A stretch of DNA of 64,000 bases from Clostridiales bacterium (GCA_003343625.1 QAKV01000033.1:62001-126000), one strand, 5' to 3'; positions 33,797 through 42,665 are shown, counted from the stretch's first letter. Program-made: numbers and translations. Notes: generated from the letters alone by a model not told the origin.

Positions 33797-33866
33797 AAGG
33801 TTGCGAAATGCGCTGGATAGCGAATTTCACAATCAGGATTTGTGACGCTTCGGAATGGAGGAAACG
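33797..33866 (+). promoter_or_regulatory. Spacer with hairpin and GACGCTTCG-ATGGAGG motif before the second permease
   Basis: TCACAA and TTGTGA form a short hairpin around 33827-33845, then GACGCTTCGGAATGGAGGAA runs to 33863. This is another copy of the ribosome-binding-site-proximal motif. It interrupts an otherwise tight operon and could adjust the relative level of the second permease. Confidence 0.45.
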
Positions 33867-34706
33867 GTGAAAGAAAGAGATCGGAAAGAAAAAAAGCTGG
33901 ACGGCTACTGGGCTGAAATGAAGCGGTGTTTGCGCCTGCTGAAAGTGTTCGCCAAAGTGTCCCTCATGTCCCAGCTGGAATATCGGGCCAACTTCGTCGC
34001 CGGGGTGGCTGTGGAAACGGGCTGGATGCTCATCAAACTTCTATATGTGGCGGTGGTCTACCGGGTGGGCGCCGATATCGGCGTGCTCACCCCGGATCAC
34101 ATCCTGCTCTTCGTGGGAATTTACACGCTGATGACGGGATTTTACATGCTCTATTACGGGAACTTCACCTCCATCAGCCGGATGGTGCGGGAAGGGGAGC
34201 TGGATCTGTATCTGGTCAAGCCGGTGTCCCTGCAATTTCTCGTCACCATGCGGCGGCTGGATGCGGCCCTGCTGCTGCCGGACTTCGTCGCCGGGGTGAT
34301 CATGATCTGCCTGGGATGGGCGAGGGCCGGGCTGCCGGTGACCTTCGTTTCCGTGACGGGATTTTTGTTCTTCACGGTCTGCGGAATCCTGCTGACCTAC
34401 AGCCTGTTTTTGCTGCCGCACCTGTTGTGCTTCTGGATCGTGGCCACCAGGGGGGTGGCGGAAATGACCTCGGCGATTTGGGATTTCAACAATATGCCTC
34501 AGCTGATTTACGGGAAGTGGATGCAGCGGATCGGGACGTTTCTGCTTCCGGTCTTCGTCATCACCAACTTCCCCGGCCTGTTTCTCATGGGAGAACTGTC
34601 CCCGCTTCTGATGGCCTGGGGGATCATCGCGCCGATCCTGTTTTTCGGAATCACCCGGCTCGTGTGGAAACGGGCGGTGAGAAACTACAGCTCCGCCAGC
34701 TCTTGA
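33867..34706 (+). CDS. ABC-2 family permease (ABC2_membrane_6-like), second subunit
   Basis: A 279-residue protein, with a charged N-terminal tail of about 30 residues and six hydrophobic segments. LEYRANFVAGVAVETGWMLI and GELDLYLVKPVSLQFLV match its partner at 32996. I chose the GTG at 33867: the ATG at 33855 lies inside the ATGGAGG motif that serves as ribosome binding site at several other genes here. Last gene of the exporter operon; converges on a MATE gene. Confidence 0.85.
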   Translation: MKERDRKEKKLDGYWAEMKRCLRLLKVFAKVSLMSQLEYRANFVAGVAVETGWMLIKLLYVAVVYRVGADIGVLTPDHILLFVGIYTLMTGFYMLYYGNFTSISRMVREGELDLYLVKPVSLQFLVTMRRLDAALLLPDFVAGVIMICLGWARAGLPVTFVSVTGFLFFTVCGILLTYSLFLLPHLLCFWIVATRGVAEMTSAIWDFNNMPQLIYGKWMQRIGTFLLPVFVITNFPGLFLMGELSPLLMAWGIIAPILFFGITRLVWKRAVRNYSSASS

Positions 34707-34731
34707 GCGGTGCGGCCGAAGCGCCGGAAAT

Positions 34732-36087
34732 TCAGCGCTCGAATCCGTGGATCCAGTCCGCTTTTAAAAAGTAGATCAGAAAGATCGCGGAGCTCAGGCT
34801 CCAGGTGAGAGGGTAGGCCCAGAATACCGTATTGATTGCCGGGAAAAAACGGACGGCCACGGTGACGTAGGTGACGCGGATGATGCACCAGCACAGCATC
34901 ATGACCAGCATGGGCACGGTGGCTTTCCCGGCTCCCCGCATGATGCCGGCGATACAGTGGGAGAAGGCCAGCAGGAAGTAGAACAGGGTGACGGTTCTGG
35001 CCTGGGCCGTGCCGAAAGCGATGACCTCCGGATCCCCGTTGAACGCGGAGATGAGCAGGGGAGCGGCCAGATAGATACACACGCCGACCACTTCCGCCAG
35101 GAAAATGGAACAGAGGATGCCGAAACGCGCGCCCCGCTTCGCACGGTCGTACTGCCTCGCGCCCAGATTCTGGCTGATGAACGTGGTCAGCGCCATGGAA
35201 AAGCAGGTGATGGGAAGAAAGCCGAAGCCTTCGATCTTGGAATAAGCGCCGCAACCCGCTACGGCCATCTTGCCGAAGCTGTTGATATTGGACTGCACCA
35301 CCACGTTGGCCAGAGCGATGATGGAATTCTGCAAACCTGCGGGAAGACCGTTTTTGATGATCTGCCGGAGCATGGAAAAATCGAAACGGACCTTCCGGAG
35401 GGAAACCCGATATTCTTCGGGGCTGCGCATGAGGCGGCGCAGGCAGAGGGCAGCGCTGACGAACTGGGAAATGATGGTCGCCAGGGCGGCGCTCCCCACG
35501 CCCATGTGGAACACGCCCACGAACAGCAGATCCAAAACCACGTTGGTCAGGGAGGAGATGATCAGATAGATCAGGGGGTGGCGGCTGTCCCCGATGGACT
35601 GCAGGATGCCCACCGAAACATTATACATGACGAAGGCAAGGGATCCCAGGAAGTAGATTCGGAAATAGAGGACGGAGTTGGGCATCACGTCTTCGGGAGT
35701 TCCCATCCAGATCAGCATCTTCGGCGCCAGAATCAGGCCGATGACGGTCAGAGCCACGCCGGCTACCAGCCCGAAAGCGATATCCGTATGGATGGCGCGC
35801 TGGAGTTTGTCGATCTGCCGGGCGCCGTAATAGCGGGCCACCACTACGCCGGCGCCCAGGGCGATGCCGTTGAAAAATCCCACCATCAGAAAGATCAGGC
35901 TGCCCGAGGAGCTCACCGCCGCCAGGGCATCGCTGCCCAGGAAGTTCCCCACGATGAGGGAATCGGCCGTGTTATAGAGCTGCTGAAACAGATTGCCGAG
36001 AAAGAGAGGCAGGGCGAAGAGCACGATTTTTTTCCAGATGGGACCTTCGGTCATCAGGGTGGAAGGAGCGGTTTCTTTTGTCTGCAT
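34732..36087 (-). CDS. MATE-family efflux protein (second copy)
   Basis: The 451-residue protein has about 12 membrane segments and the MATE opening PLFLGNLFQQLYNTADSLIVG (in part). It differs clearly from the copy at 2339-3724. On the minus strand an extended -10 promoter, TGCTATACT, reads leftward from 36153 to 36145. The gene ends 25 bp from the convergent permease with no obvious terminator between. Substrate unknown. Confidence 0.92.
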   Translation of the reverse strand: MQTKETAPSTLMTEGPIWKKIVLFALPLFLGNLFQQLYNTADSLIVGNFLGSDALAAVSSSGSLIFLMVGFFNGIALGAGVVVARYYGARQIDKLQRAIHTDIAFGLVAGVALTVIGLILAPKMLIWMGTPEDVMPNSVLYFRIYFLGSLAFVMYNVSVGILQSIGDSRHPLIYLIISSLTNVVLDLLFVGVFHMGVGSAALATIISQFVSAALCLRRLMRSPEEYRVSLRKVRFDFSMLRQIIKNGLPAGLQNSIIALANVVVQSNINSFGKMAVAGCGAYSKIEGFGFLPITCFSMALTTFISQNLGARQYDRAKRGARFGILCSIFLAEVVGVCIYLAAPLLISAFNGDPEVIAFGTAQARTVTLFYFLLAFSHCIAGIMRGAGKATVPMLVMMLCWCIIRVTYVTVAVRFFPAINTVFWAYPLTWSLSSAIFLIYFLKADWIHGFER

Positions 36088-36288
36088 AATGATAAACCTC
36101 GATTCTACATTGCTTTGTCCGGCGGCGAAGAGCCGCTAAAGGCCAGTATAGCACAAACTCCATCCGAAAACAGCCGGGCGTTAAGAAAATATTTTGTTTC
36201 TCTTCGCAAAATTTTTCCGGGACTCGGACTCGCTTTCTAAGAAAAAGGCGATATACTTCTGGACAAAGGAGAAAGGAGGCGGATTCGG

Positions 36289-36876
36289 ATGGAAGCGTTG
36301 CGGGCAGAGGGGATTTTGACGGAGGAAGGCGTCCGGAATTTTCGGGTGGAACAGGGCGTTCTGGAATGCGTCCCCTGCGCATCCGGACAGGAAGCGAGAC
36401 AGCTCCTTTTCGCCTGCGGAGGCCTTTGGGAACCGCCATCCGGAACCGTGGAGGTGTTCGGAAGGCAGCTGTACCGGATGGATGGACAGGAGAGAGCTGT
36501 TTTCCGACGGCGAAACATCGGGGTGGTGGATGCGGAGAACAACCTCATCCCGGGACTGAATCTATACGAAAACGTGATCCTCTCTTCGGAACTGGACGGA
36601 AGACAACCCGATCTGGCTCAGGCGGAGAAACTGGCAGCACAGGCAGGGCTGGCCGGAGAATGGGACAAAAAAGCGGATTGCCTTTCCCCGGGAAAGGGCC
36701 AGATCGCGGCCATCATCCGCTCCGTGCTGGCGGGAAGTTCCCTGATCCTCATGAGGATCGACCTGGAAACGCCCGAAGAGCAGACGCGGGGAGTGATGGA
36801 ATTTCTGCATCGAATACAGGAGCAGAGAGGGCTTACGGCAGTGGTATTTTCCGCGAAGAACGGACTGGAACCTTAA
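36289..36876 (+). CDS. Degenerate LolD/MacB-type ABC ATPase-like protein
   Basis: The 195-residue protein aligns by eye along its whole length with LolD/MacB-type ATPases. PPSGTVEVFGRQL, ERAVFRRRNIGVV and NLIPGLNLYENV (85-96) keep the layout around the Q-loop, and LSPGKGQIAAIIRSVLAG (132-149) sits at the signature. The catalytic parts are gone. The Walker A place reads CASGQEARQLL (30-40) with no Lys-Ser, the Walker B place reads LILMRIDLE with no Asp-Glu pair, and there is no switch His. A good AAAGGAGG site and an intact frame argue that it is still translated. A tiny FtsX-like membrane protein follows after 18 bp. Confidence 0.7.
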   Translation: MEALRAEGILTEEGVRNFRVEQGVLECVPCASGQEARQLLFACGGLWEPPSGTVEVFGRQLYRMDGQERAVFRRRNIGVVDAENNLIPGLNLYENVILSSELDGRQPDLAQAEKLAAQAGLAGEWDKKADCLSPGKGQIAAIIRSVLAGSSLILMRIDLETPEEQTRGVMEFLHRIQEQRGLTAVVFSAKNGLEP

Positions 36877-36894
36877 CAGGAGGGAGGAACGAGA

Positions 36895-37260
36895 TTGGGA
36901 AATGACGGAAACATCAGCAGGAATTGCATGAGGCGGATCGCGGCGAGGCAATGGAAGAAAGGAATCCACGGATGGATCGTGGGCGTTCTGGCATCCGCAG
37001 GAGTGATGGGGTTTGGCCTGTTTTGGGCATCTTTCGAAAAGGGCTGGCATGTGGGGCTGATCGCCAGCTGCGTCCTTTTGGCTCTGTACCTGATCGGTAA
37101 AAAGGCAGCCTGTCCGGACGAATCCTGCCTGGAAGTGCTCAAGGCTGCGGGCGCTCAGGAGGAACAGATCCGCCAGATGGCGATTTGGCAGATAGGCCGG
37201 ATGCTTTTGGCGGCGGCGCCGCTGGGAATCGCGCTGTTTTTGGCGCTGAAGGGGATGTGA
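36895..37260 (+). CDS. Miniature FtsX/MacB-like membrane protein
   Basis: The 121-residue protein has three hydrophobic segments (about 26-46, 51-67, 100-118). Between the second and third, CLEVLKAAGAQEEQIRQM matches the conserved coupling segment of FtsX/MacB permeases, but the large extracytoplasmic domain and other helices are absent. The start is a TTG at 36895 with GGAGGGAGG seven bases before it. It forms an operon with the degenerate ATPase, as normal FtsE/FtsX or MacB-type pairs do. Whether the pair works or is decaying cannot be told from this sequence. Confidence 0.6.
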   Translation: MGNDGNISRNCMRRIAARQWKKGIHGWIVGVLASAGVMGFGLFWASFEKGWHVGLIASCVLLALYLIGKKAACPDESCLEVLKAAGAQEEQIRQMAIWQIGRMLLAAAPLGIALFLALKGM

Positions 37261-37313
37261 GAAGGGTTTGGTGTGGGAAACATGGAAACCGGGAACAGGA
37301 GGAAATCCCCGCA

Positions 37314-37352
37314 TAAAAAAGGAGGGCCGGTCGGAGTTGGGGGCCGACCGGC
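37314..37352 (-). terminator. Terminator of the alpha/beta hydrolase gene
   Basis: Reading leftward, GCCGGTCGG and CCGACCGGC form a 9-bp perfect stem with a nine-base loop, then CCTCC and TTTTTT. It lies about 115 bases beyond the hydrolase stop and also ends the convergent mini-permease region. Confidence 0.7.
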
Positions 37353-37467
37353 TAAGTATGAAAAAGTATTTATGAGAAAAAGGCTGCTTGCCTTTGTTGA
37401 TTTTACTGTACCAGAAGTTTGTGTCAAAATTCTGAGCGTTAGGTGAAATCTTTGTGAAAAACCTGTT

Positions 37468-38271
37468 TTATAAACAATCGAAGAAGATCCGGTTAAATTC
37501 TTCCAGCTCGTCATAGAAAATCCCGTGGCCGGACTGCTCCAGCCAGAACAGGCGGGCGTTTCGAATACTGCGATACAGGGTCATGGCCAGCTCGTTTGAC
37601 ACGATGGAATCCTTCTTTCCGTACAGGAGGAATGCGGGAACGTTTACGGATTCCGGATCCGCTCTTCCGTCTTCGTCCCGCAGGGAACAGGCCGCCCGAA
37701 CCGTGCCGATGCCGGATGAGGACAGGGCGATGTGTTCCAGCCAGTCTGTTGCCGGCTGTCCATGGGGGCGGGCGAAGAGCTGCTGTTGACAGAATTCGCG
37801 GATGAGGCCGGGCCGATCGCATTTCGCCCGGGCGATCAGTTCTTCGACCGCTTTCGGGGACATTCCGGCGGAAAAGTCCGGACGTCGGACAAAGCAGGGC
37901 GCGGCCGCAGCGAAAAGAATCAGTTTTTTCACCCCATAGCCGCCATAGAGCCGCATGTAGCGCAGAGCGACGGCGCCTCCCATGGAAAAGCCGGCCAGCG
38001 CGAAGGACGAAAGGTTCAGGGAAGCGACGATGTTGTAGAGATCCCCGGCCATCTGATCGTATCCGTAGCCGAAGGCGGGGGAGTCGGAAGCGCCGAATCC
38101 CCGGAGATCCGGAGCCACGACCCGAAACCCCAGCTCGGTGAGAGGGCGGATTTGATATTCGAAAATTTCATGGGAGAAGGGCCAGCCGTGTACCAGCAGC
38201 ACGGTCTTTTTCGCGTTGGGCTGATATTCGTAAACCGCCAGCCTGACGTTGTCGGACTGCACATAGATCAT
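37468..38271 (-). CDS. Alpha/beta hydrolase, haloperoxidase/esterase-like
   Basis: The 267-residue protein has the full triad: Ser96 in GFSMGG, the Asp in YGKKDSIV and the His in SGHGIFYDE. HGWPFSHEIFEYQI and DLRGFGASD are typical of non-haem haloperoxidase-like hydrolases. No signal peptide. I took the ATG at 38271; its ribosome binding site is weak (GTGAGAC) and an extension to 38331 cannot be excluded. It is divergent from degV. Substrate unknown. Confidence 0.85.
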   Translation of the reverse strand: MIYVQSDNVRLAVYEYQPNAKKTVLLVHGWPFSHEIFEYQIRPLTELGFRVVAPDLRGFGASDSPAFGYGYDQMAGDLYNIVASLNLSSFALAGFSMGGAVALRYMRLYGGYGVKKLILFAAAAPCFVRRPDFSAGMSPKAVEELIARAKCDRPGLIREFCQQQLFARPHGQPATDWLEHIALSSSGIGTVRAACSLRDEDGRADPESVNVPAFLLYGKKDSIVSNELAMTLYRSIRNARLFWLEQSGHGIFYDELEEFNRIFFDCL

Positions 38272-38347
38272 GGGTTCTGTCTCACATCTCTTTTTACTAT
38301 ATATATGGCGGATTTGAGAAAAACGGTACAAATTTGGGGGAATAATA

Positions 38348-38356
38348 TGATATAAT
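38348..38356 (+). promoter_or_regulatory. Extended -10 promoter of the second degV
   Basis: TGATATAAT carries a perfect TATAAT with the extended TG; no good -35 lies upstream. It gives a leader of about 130 bases containing GCAGCG/CGCTGC and CAGGCC/GGCCTG inverted repeats (38363-38455). Confidence 0.6.
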
Positions 38357-38495
38357 CAAGAGCAGCGAATATTTCACGGGGAGCTGAAACACTGCGCTGC
38401 GCTCGGAGAAATTTACGATATCGCAGTGGAAGACATGGACCGTCAGGCCGGAGGCCTGCACGGCTGATTACAGAAAGGAAAAGGAGAAAGAGACG

Positions 38496-39392
38496 ATGCG
38501 TTTTCAGATTATCAGCGACAGCGCCTGCGATCTGCCCAGGGAGAGAGTGCAGGAACTGAGCGTGGAGATTGTGCCTTTTTATGTTTCCTTTGAAGAGGAA
38601 AACTACATGAAAGAAGGCGTGGATGTAGGCGTGGAGGAGTTCTATCGGATGATGGCGGACCGCGCGGGGGAATTCCCCAGGACTTCCATGCCCTCCGTAC
38701 AGGATTATGCCGATGTTTTTGAACGGTATGCAAAGGATCGGGTTCCGGTGCTGTGCATCTGCATCAACGCTGCTTTCAGCGGATCCATTCAATCCGCAAT
38801 GAACGCCAGGACGCAGATTCTGGAGGAGTACCCGGACGCGGAAATCGAAGTGATGGATTCGGAACTGGTGACGATCTTGCAGGGAATGCTGGTGGAAGAA
38901 GCGTGCCGGTTGAGGGGAGCGGGCCTGAGCCTGCAGGAAGCGGTTAAGAAGCTGGAGGAGATCCGTTCGTCCGGAAGGATTTTTTTCACCACCAACGATC
39001 TGGAATATCTGCAGCACGGCGGGCGCATCGGCCGCGCGGCGACTGCCATCGGAAACGTGCTTAAGATAAAGCCTCTGATCGAATATATCGACAGAGGGCT
39101 CGTGTCTGCGGGGGTCAGCCGGGGCCGGAAGAAATCCCTGCTGCAGACCATCGAAAAGGCCAGGGCCTATGTGGAAGCGGATCATATCGATCTTTCCGAC
39201 TACCGGATCGGGTTGGCCTGTGGCCTGGATAAGGAAGAGTTCAAAAAATACCGGGAGCAGGTGAGGATGAGCTTTCGGGATAAGGCTGACCAGATCAGAC
39301 GCCTGGAGATTTTTCACGTGGGAGCCACTATCGGCGTGCATACGGGGCCGTACCCTACAGGGATCGCGCTGTTGAAACGATGCCGTCTGTGA
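38496..39392 (+). CDS. DegV-family fatty-acid-binding protein (second copy)
   Basis: The 298-residue protein begins FQIISDSACDLP and has CICINAAFSGSIQSA plus the C-terminal GATIGVHTGPYPTGI, all DegV hallmarks. GGAGAAAG precedes the ATG. It differs much from the copy at 4446-5330; Gram-positive bacteria often keep several FakB proteins with different fatty-acid preference. It is transcribed alone from its own extended -10 promoter. Confidence 0.93.
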   Translation: MRFQIISDSACDLPRERVQELSVEIVPFYVSFEEENYMKEGVDVGVEEFYRMMADRAGEFPRTSMPSVQDYADVFERYAKDRVPVLCICINAAFSGSIQSAMNARTQILEEYPDAEIEVMDSELVTILQGMLVEEACRLRGAGLSLQEAVKKLEEIRSSGRIFFTTNDLEYLQHGGRIGRAATAIGNVLKIKPLIEYIDRGLVSAGVSRGRKKSLLQTIEKARAYVEADHIDLSDYRIGLACGLDKEEFKKYREQVRMSFRDKADQIRRLEIFHVGATIGVHTGPYPTGIALLKRCRL

Positions 39393-39530
39393 CGGGAGCG
39401 GGATTCCTTACGGGAACATTTTCATGAGACGCCGGCGGGAGGCGGTGCAGGACGCGCATCAAAAATCGAACTGCGAATAAAAGGGCCGGCTTTCGGGCAT
39501 GCTGTAGCTGTCTGAAAGGAGGCTGAAAAA

Positions 39531-39734
39531 ATGAGCAAGACCTTGGATTATATCGCATTGATCATCGTGTTCATCGGTGCGCTCAACTGGGGGCTGATCG
39601 GACTGTTCCGGCTGGATCTGGTGAGAATGCTGTTCGGGGATATGAGCTGGATCAGCCGTCTGGTCTACGTGCTCGTCGGGATCTGCGGAATCTACCTGCT
39701 GACATTTTTGGGCAGGATCGGCAGAGAAGAGTGA
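39531..39734 (+). CDS. DUF378 small membrane protein
   Basis: A 67-residue protein with two membrane helices (about 5-25 and 43-62). LDYIALIIVFIGALNWGLIG is the DUF378 hallmark with the conserved NWGL. GAAAGGAGG precedes the ATG. Function of the family is unknown. Single gene. Confidence 0.9.
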   Translation: MSKTLDYIALIIVFIGALNWGLIGLFRLDLVRMLFGDMSWISRLVYVLVGICGIYLLTFLGRIGREE

Positions 39735-39798
39735 CTCGGAGAACCGGCGGAACAGGCCTGAAAAAGTGCACAGGCTGTCTGCGATCAGACGGATTTGG

Positions 39799-39837
39799 AC
39801 GCGGCTGCGGCCGGGAAAGACCCGGCCGCAGCCGCGT
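39799..39837. repeat. 17-bp perfect GC-rich inverted repeat without T-tract
   Basis: ACGCGGCTGCGGCCGGG (39799-39815), loop AAAGA, then its exact complement (39821-39837). Neither side ends in Ts. It lies 64 bases after DUF378 and 65 before the yitT promoter. Confidence 0.7.
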
Positions 39838-39901
39838 TCAGCTCTGGAAAGGGCGGGATCTGGGGCGTGCGGAAGAAATGGATTCCCGGAGAAAACCGGC
39901 C

Positions 39902-39930
39902 TTGACATCCGGAAAAAGCCCATGCAAAAT
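39902..39930 (+). promoter_or_regulatory. Probable promoter of the YitT-family gene
   Basis: A perfect TTGACA (39902-39907) is followed after 17 bases by CAAAAT (39925-39930), a weak -10. Confidence 0.55.
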
Positions 39931-39981
39931 AAAAGGAAAGGGACAAACGGTTTCCTGAAGATACGATCGGGGGAGGAGACG

Positions 39982-40884
39982 ATGGAATTGACAGAACACT
40001 TTAAAAAGAAAGAAATAAAAGAAGAAGGCAAGCGCCTTCTGATCGCGCTGTTCGGGGCGGCGATTTATTCGGCCGGGGTCAACCTTTTCATCGTGCCGGC
40101 AGGGCTTTACAGCGGAGGGATGATGGGGTTCGCGCAGGTAATCCGTACCATTCTGGTCAGCTATATGCATCTGCCGCTGCAGAATTTCGATATCGCCGGC
40201 CTGATCTACTATGCGGTGAACATCCCGGTTCTGATTCTGGCGATGAAGAACCTGGGCAAGCAGTTTTTGGCCAAGACGGTGATCTGCGTCACGGCCACGA
40301 CGGTGTTCCTCTCCGTGATCCCAATCCCGCAGCAGCCGTTGCTGCCGGATGACGTGCTGGCCGGAAGCGTCATCGGGGCGCTGATCTGCGGCTACGGTAT
40401 GGGCACCGCGCTGAGCATGGGAGGATCCCTCGGCGGCATGGACATCGTGGGCATGCTGCTGATCAAGTGGAAGAAAAACTTCAGCGTGGGCCGGGTCAAT
40501 ATGATCACCAACGTGATCCTGTACGGGATCTGCCTGTTTTTGTTCGACGTCAGCACGGTGATCTATTCCCTGATCTACGCGGCTGTCAGCGGAATGGCCA
40601 TCGACCGCACTCATTCCCAGAACATCAACGTGGAAGTCCGGATCATCACCAAAAAGGACAACCGGGCGCTGGAACAGGAAATTCTCCGGGAGCTGGATCG
40701 CGGCATCACCCGTCTGGACAGCGTGGGGGCCTACACCAACGAGAAATCCAACATCCTGTACATACTGATCTCCAAATACGAGGTCTCCAGACTCAAACAT
40801 ATCGTCCTGAAATACGATCCGCACGCGTTCATCGTCATGAACGAAGGCGTTTCCGTCATCGGGCATTATCTTAAAAAACTGTAA
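39982..40884 (+). CDS. YitT-family membrane protein (DUF161 + DUF2179)
   Basis: The 300-residue protein has an N-terminal set of about five or six membrane helices. AAIYSAGVNLFIVPAGLYSGG and GYGMGTALSMGGSLGGMDI are DUF161 hallmarks. A soluble C-terminal DUF2179 domain (about 215-298) follows, with SVGAYTNEKSNILYILISKYE. GGGGGAGGAG precedes the ATG at 39982; the longer frame upstream is untranslated leader crossing the 39799 palindrome. Function of the family is not settled. Confidence 0.88.
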   Translation: MELTEHFKKKEIKEEGKRLLIALFGAAIYSAGVNLFIVPAGLYSGGMMGFAQVIRTILVSYMHLPLQNFDIAGLIYYAVNIPVLILAMKNLGKQFLAKTVICVTATTVFLSVIPIPQQPLLPDDVLAGSVIGALICGYGMGTALSMGGSLGGMDIVGMLLIKWKKNFSVGRVNMITNVILYGICLFLFDVSTVIYSLIYAAVSGMAIDRTHSQNINVEVRIITKKDNRALEQEILRELDRGITRLDSVGAYTNEKSNILYILISKYEVSRLKHIVLKYDPHAFIVMNEGVSVIGHYLKKL

Positions 40885-40927
40885 AAAAGTGTCGTTCCCG
40901 CCGACGGAAAAAGGAATCGAGAGCCAG

Positions 40928-41000
40928 CCGCCCCGGGAGGAACATTTCAAGCGACTTGCCTGAGCGAAGGCGGAGCGCGAAATGTCCCCTCCCGGGGCGG
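40928..41000. terminator. Long inverted repeat between convergent yitT-like and DUF1846 genes
   Basis: CCGCCCCGGGAGG (40928-40940) plus ACATTTC (40942-40948) pair with GAAATGT (40979-40985) and CCTCCCGGGGCGG (40988-41000), with one small internal loop. There is no strong T-tract, so a two-way terminator role is inferred from position. Confidence 0.55.
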
Positions 41001-41012
41001 TGTACTCATATC

Positions 41013-42494
41013 TTATTTTTCCTCTTTTTCCTTCGCCTCCGTTTTGGGTTCGCAGGTCAGGTGCATCCCCAGCTTTTTGAAGATGCCTTCGTCCACGGGG
41101 GAGAGGAGCACGGTGGAGTGCACCTCGCAGCCTTTTAACAGGGGCAAAGCTGCCAGGGCGCGGGCGGCTTTTTCGTTGCTCGCCGCGCTGATGGAGAGCG
41201 CGATCAGGATTTCATCCGTATGCAGCCTGGGATTGATGCTGCCGAGATAGCCGGTCTTGAGCGTCTGAATCGGGCGGATGGCCTCCGGGGAAACCAGATG
41301 CACTTCGTGATCGATGCCGGACAGGATCTTCAGGGCGTTGAGCAGACATGCGGAAGCTGCGCCCAGCAGAGCGGAGGTCTTGCCGGTGACCAGGGTGGAA
41401 TCCGGAAGCTCGATGGCCACGGCGGGCGCGCCGGTACTTTCTTCCCGATCCATGGCAGCGGCGATCACCTTGCGGTCTGCCACGGTAACGTCGGCCTGTT
41501 TCATCAGGAGTTCCAGTTTATACAGGATGGACTGGGAGCTGTTACCCCGCTTTAAGTCGCACAGACAGTTATAGTAGCGCCGGACGATTTCCTGTCTGGA
41601 AGCTTCCCGGCAAATCTCGTCGTCGATAATGCAGTTTCCGGCCATGTTGACGCCCATGTCCGTGGGGGACTTATAGGGACATTCTCCCAGAATCTGCTCG
41701 AAAATAGCGCTCAGAACCGGAAAAATCTCCACATCCCGGTTGTAGTTGACCGTGGTGACGCCGTAGGCATCGAGGTGGAAAGGGTCGATCATGTTGACGT
41801 CGTTTAAGTCCGCCGTGGCAGCCTCATATGCCAGATTGACCGGATGCTTTAGCGGCAGGTTCCAGATGGGAAAGGTCTCGAACTTGGCATAGCCGGCTTT
41901 GATGCCGCGCCTGTGCTCATGATAGAGCTGGGAGAGGCAGGTGGCCATCTTGCCGCTTCCGGGCCCGGGAGCCGTCACCACAACCAGCGGCCGGGTGGTC
42001 TCGATATAATCGTTTTTGCCGTAGCCCTCTTCGCTGACGATTTTCTCCACATTGGTGGGATATCCTTCGATAATATAATGAATATAGCAGCGGATTCCCA
42101 GCGTCTGCAGCTTCTTTTGAAACAGATCCGCAGCCGGCTGCCCCGCGTACTGTGTGATCACCACGCTGCCCACCATCAGGCCTATTTTCTCAAAGGCTTC
42201 CGCCAGGCGAATGACTTCCAGATCGTAGGTGAGACCGGAATCGCGGCGGGTCTTATTGCTCTCCAGGGCGCCGGCGCCGATGGCGATGACGATTTCGGCG
42301 TGTTCCCTCAACTGAAGCAGCATTTTGAGTTTGCTGTCGGGTTCGAAGCCGGGGAGAACCCGGGAAGCGTGGTAATCATCAAAGAGTTTGCCGCCGAATT
42401 CCAGATACAGCTTGTCGCCGAACATGCCGATCCGCTCGCGGATGTGGCTGGACTGCATCTGCAGATATTTTTGGTTGTCGAATCCAATATTCAT
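41013..42494 (-). CDS. DUF1846 (UPF0371) protein
   Basis: The 493-residue soluble protein matches the DUF1846 family, common in Firmicutes. It has a nucleotide-loop-like APGPGSGKMATCLSQLYHE and the typical opening IGFDNQKYLQMQSSHI. The biochemical role is not known. I took the ATG at 42494; AAGGAGCC lies 12 bases before it, a long spacing, and no better start exists. Divergent from ftsH. Confidence 0.88.
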   Translation of the reverse strand: MNIGFDNQKYLQMQSSHIRERIGMFGDKLYLEFGGKLFDDYHASRVLPGFEPDSKLKMLLQLREHAEIVIAIGAGALESNKTRRDSGLTYDLEVIRLAEAFEKIGLMVGSVVITQYAGQPAADLFQKKLQTLGIRCYIHYIIEGYPTNVEKIVSEEGYGKNDYIETTRPLVVVTAPGPGSGKMATCLSQLYHEHRRGIKAGYAKFETFPIWNLPLKHPVNLAYEAATADLNDVNMIDPFHLDAYGVTTVNYNRDVEIFPVLSAIFEQILGECPYKSPTDMGVNMAGNCIIDDEICREASRQEIVRRYYNCLCDLKRGNSSQSILYKLELLMKQADVTVADRKVIAAAMDREESTGAPAVAIELPDSTLVTGKTSALLGAASACLLNALKILSGIDHEVHLVSPEAIRPIQTLKTGYLGSINPRLHTDEILIALSISAASNEKAARALAALPLLKGCEVHSTVLLSPVDEGIFKKLGMHLTCEPKTEAKEKEEK

Positions 42495-42665
42495 ATGTAA
42501 GTAAGGCTCCTTCTTGCAGCTGCAGGACATCGGGCAGTTGCGGTTTTCTTAATCTTATGGATACCCAATGATTATATAACGTATACAGAAAAAAAATCTA
42601 CCGTTTTCTTCAAAAAATTTAAGAATACTTTCATGATTGGGGGAGAGAATTTCAGGGTTTTTCTA

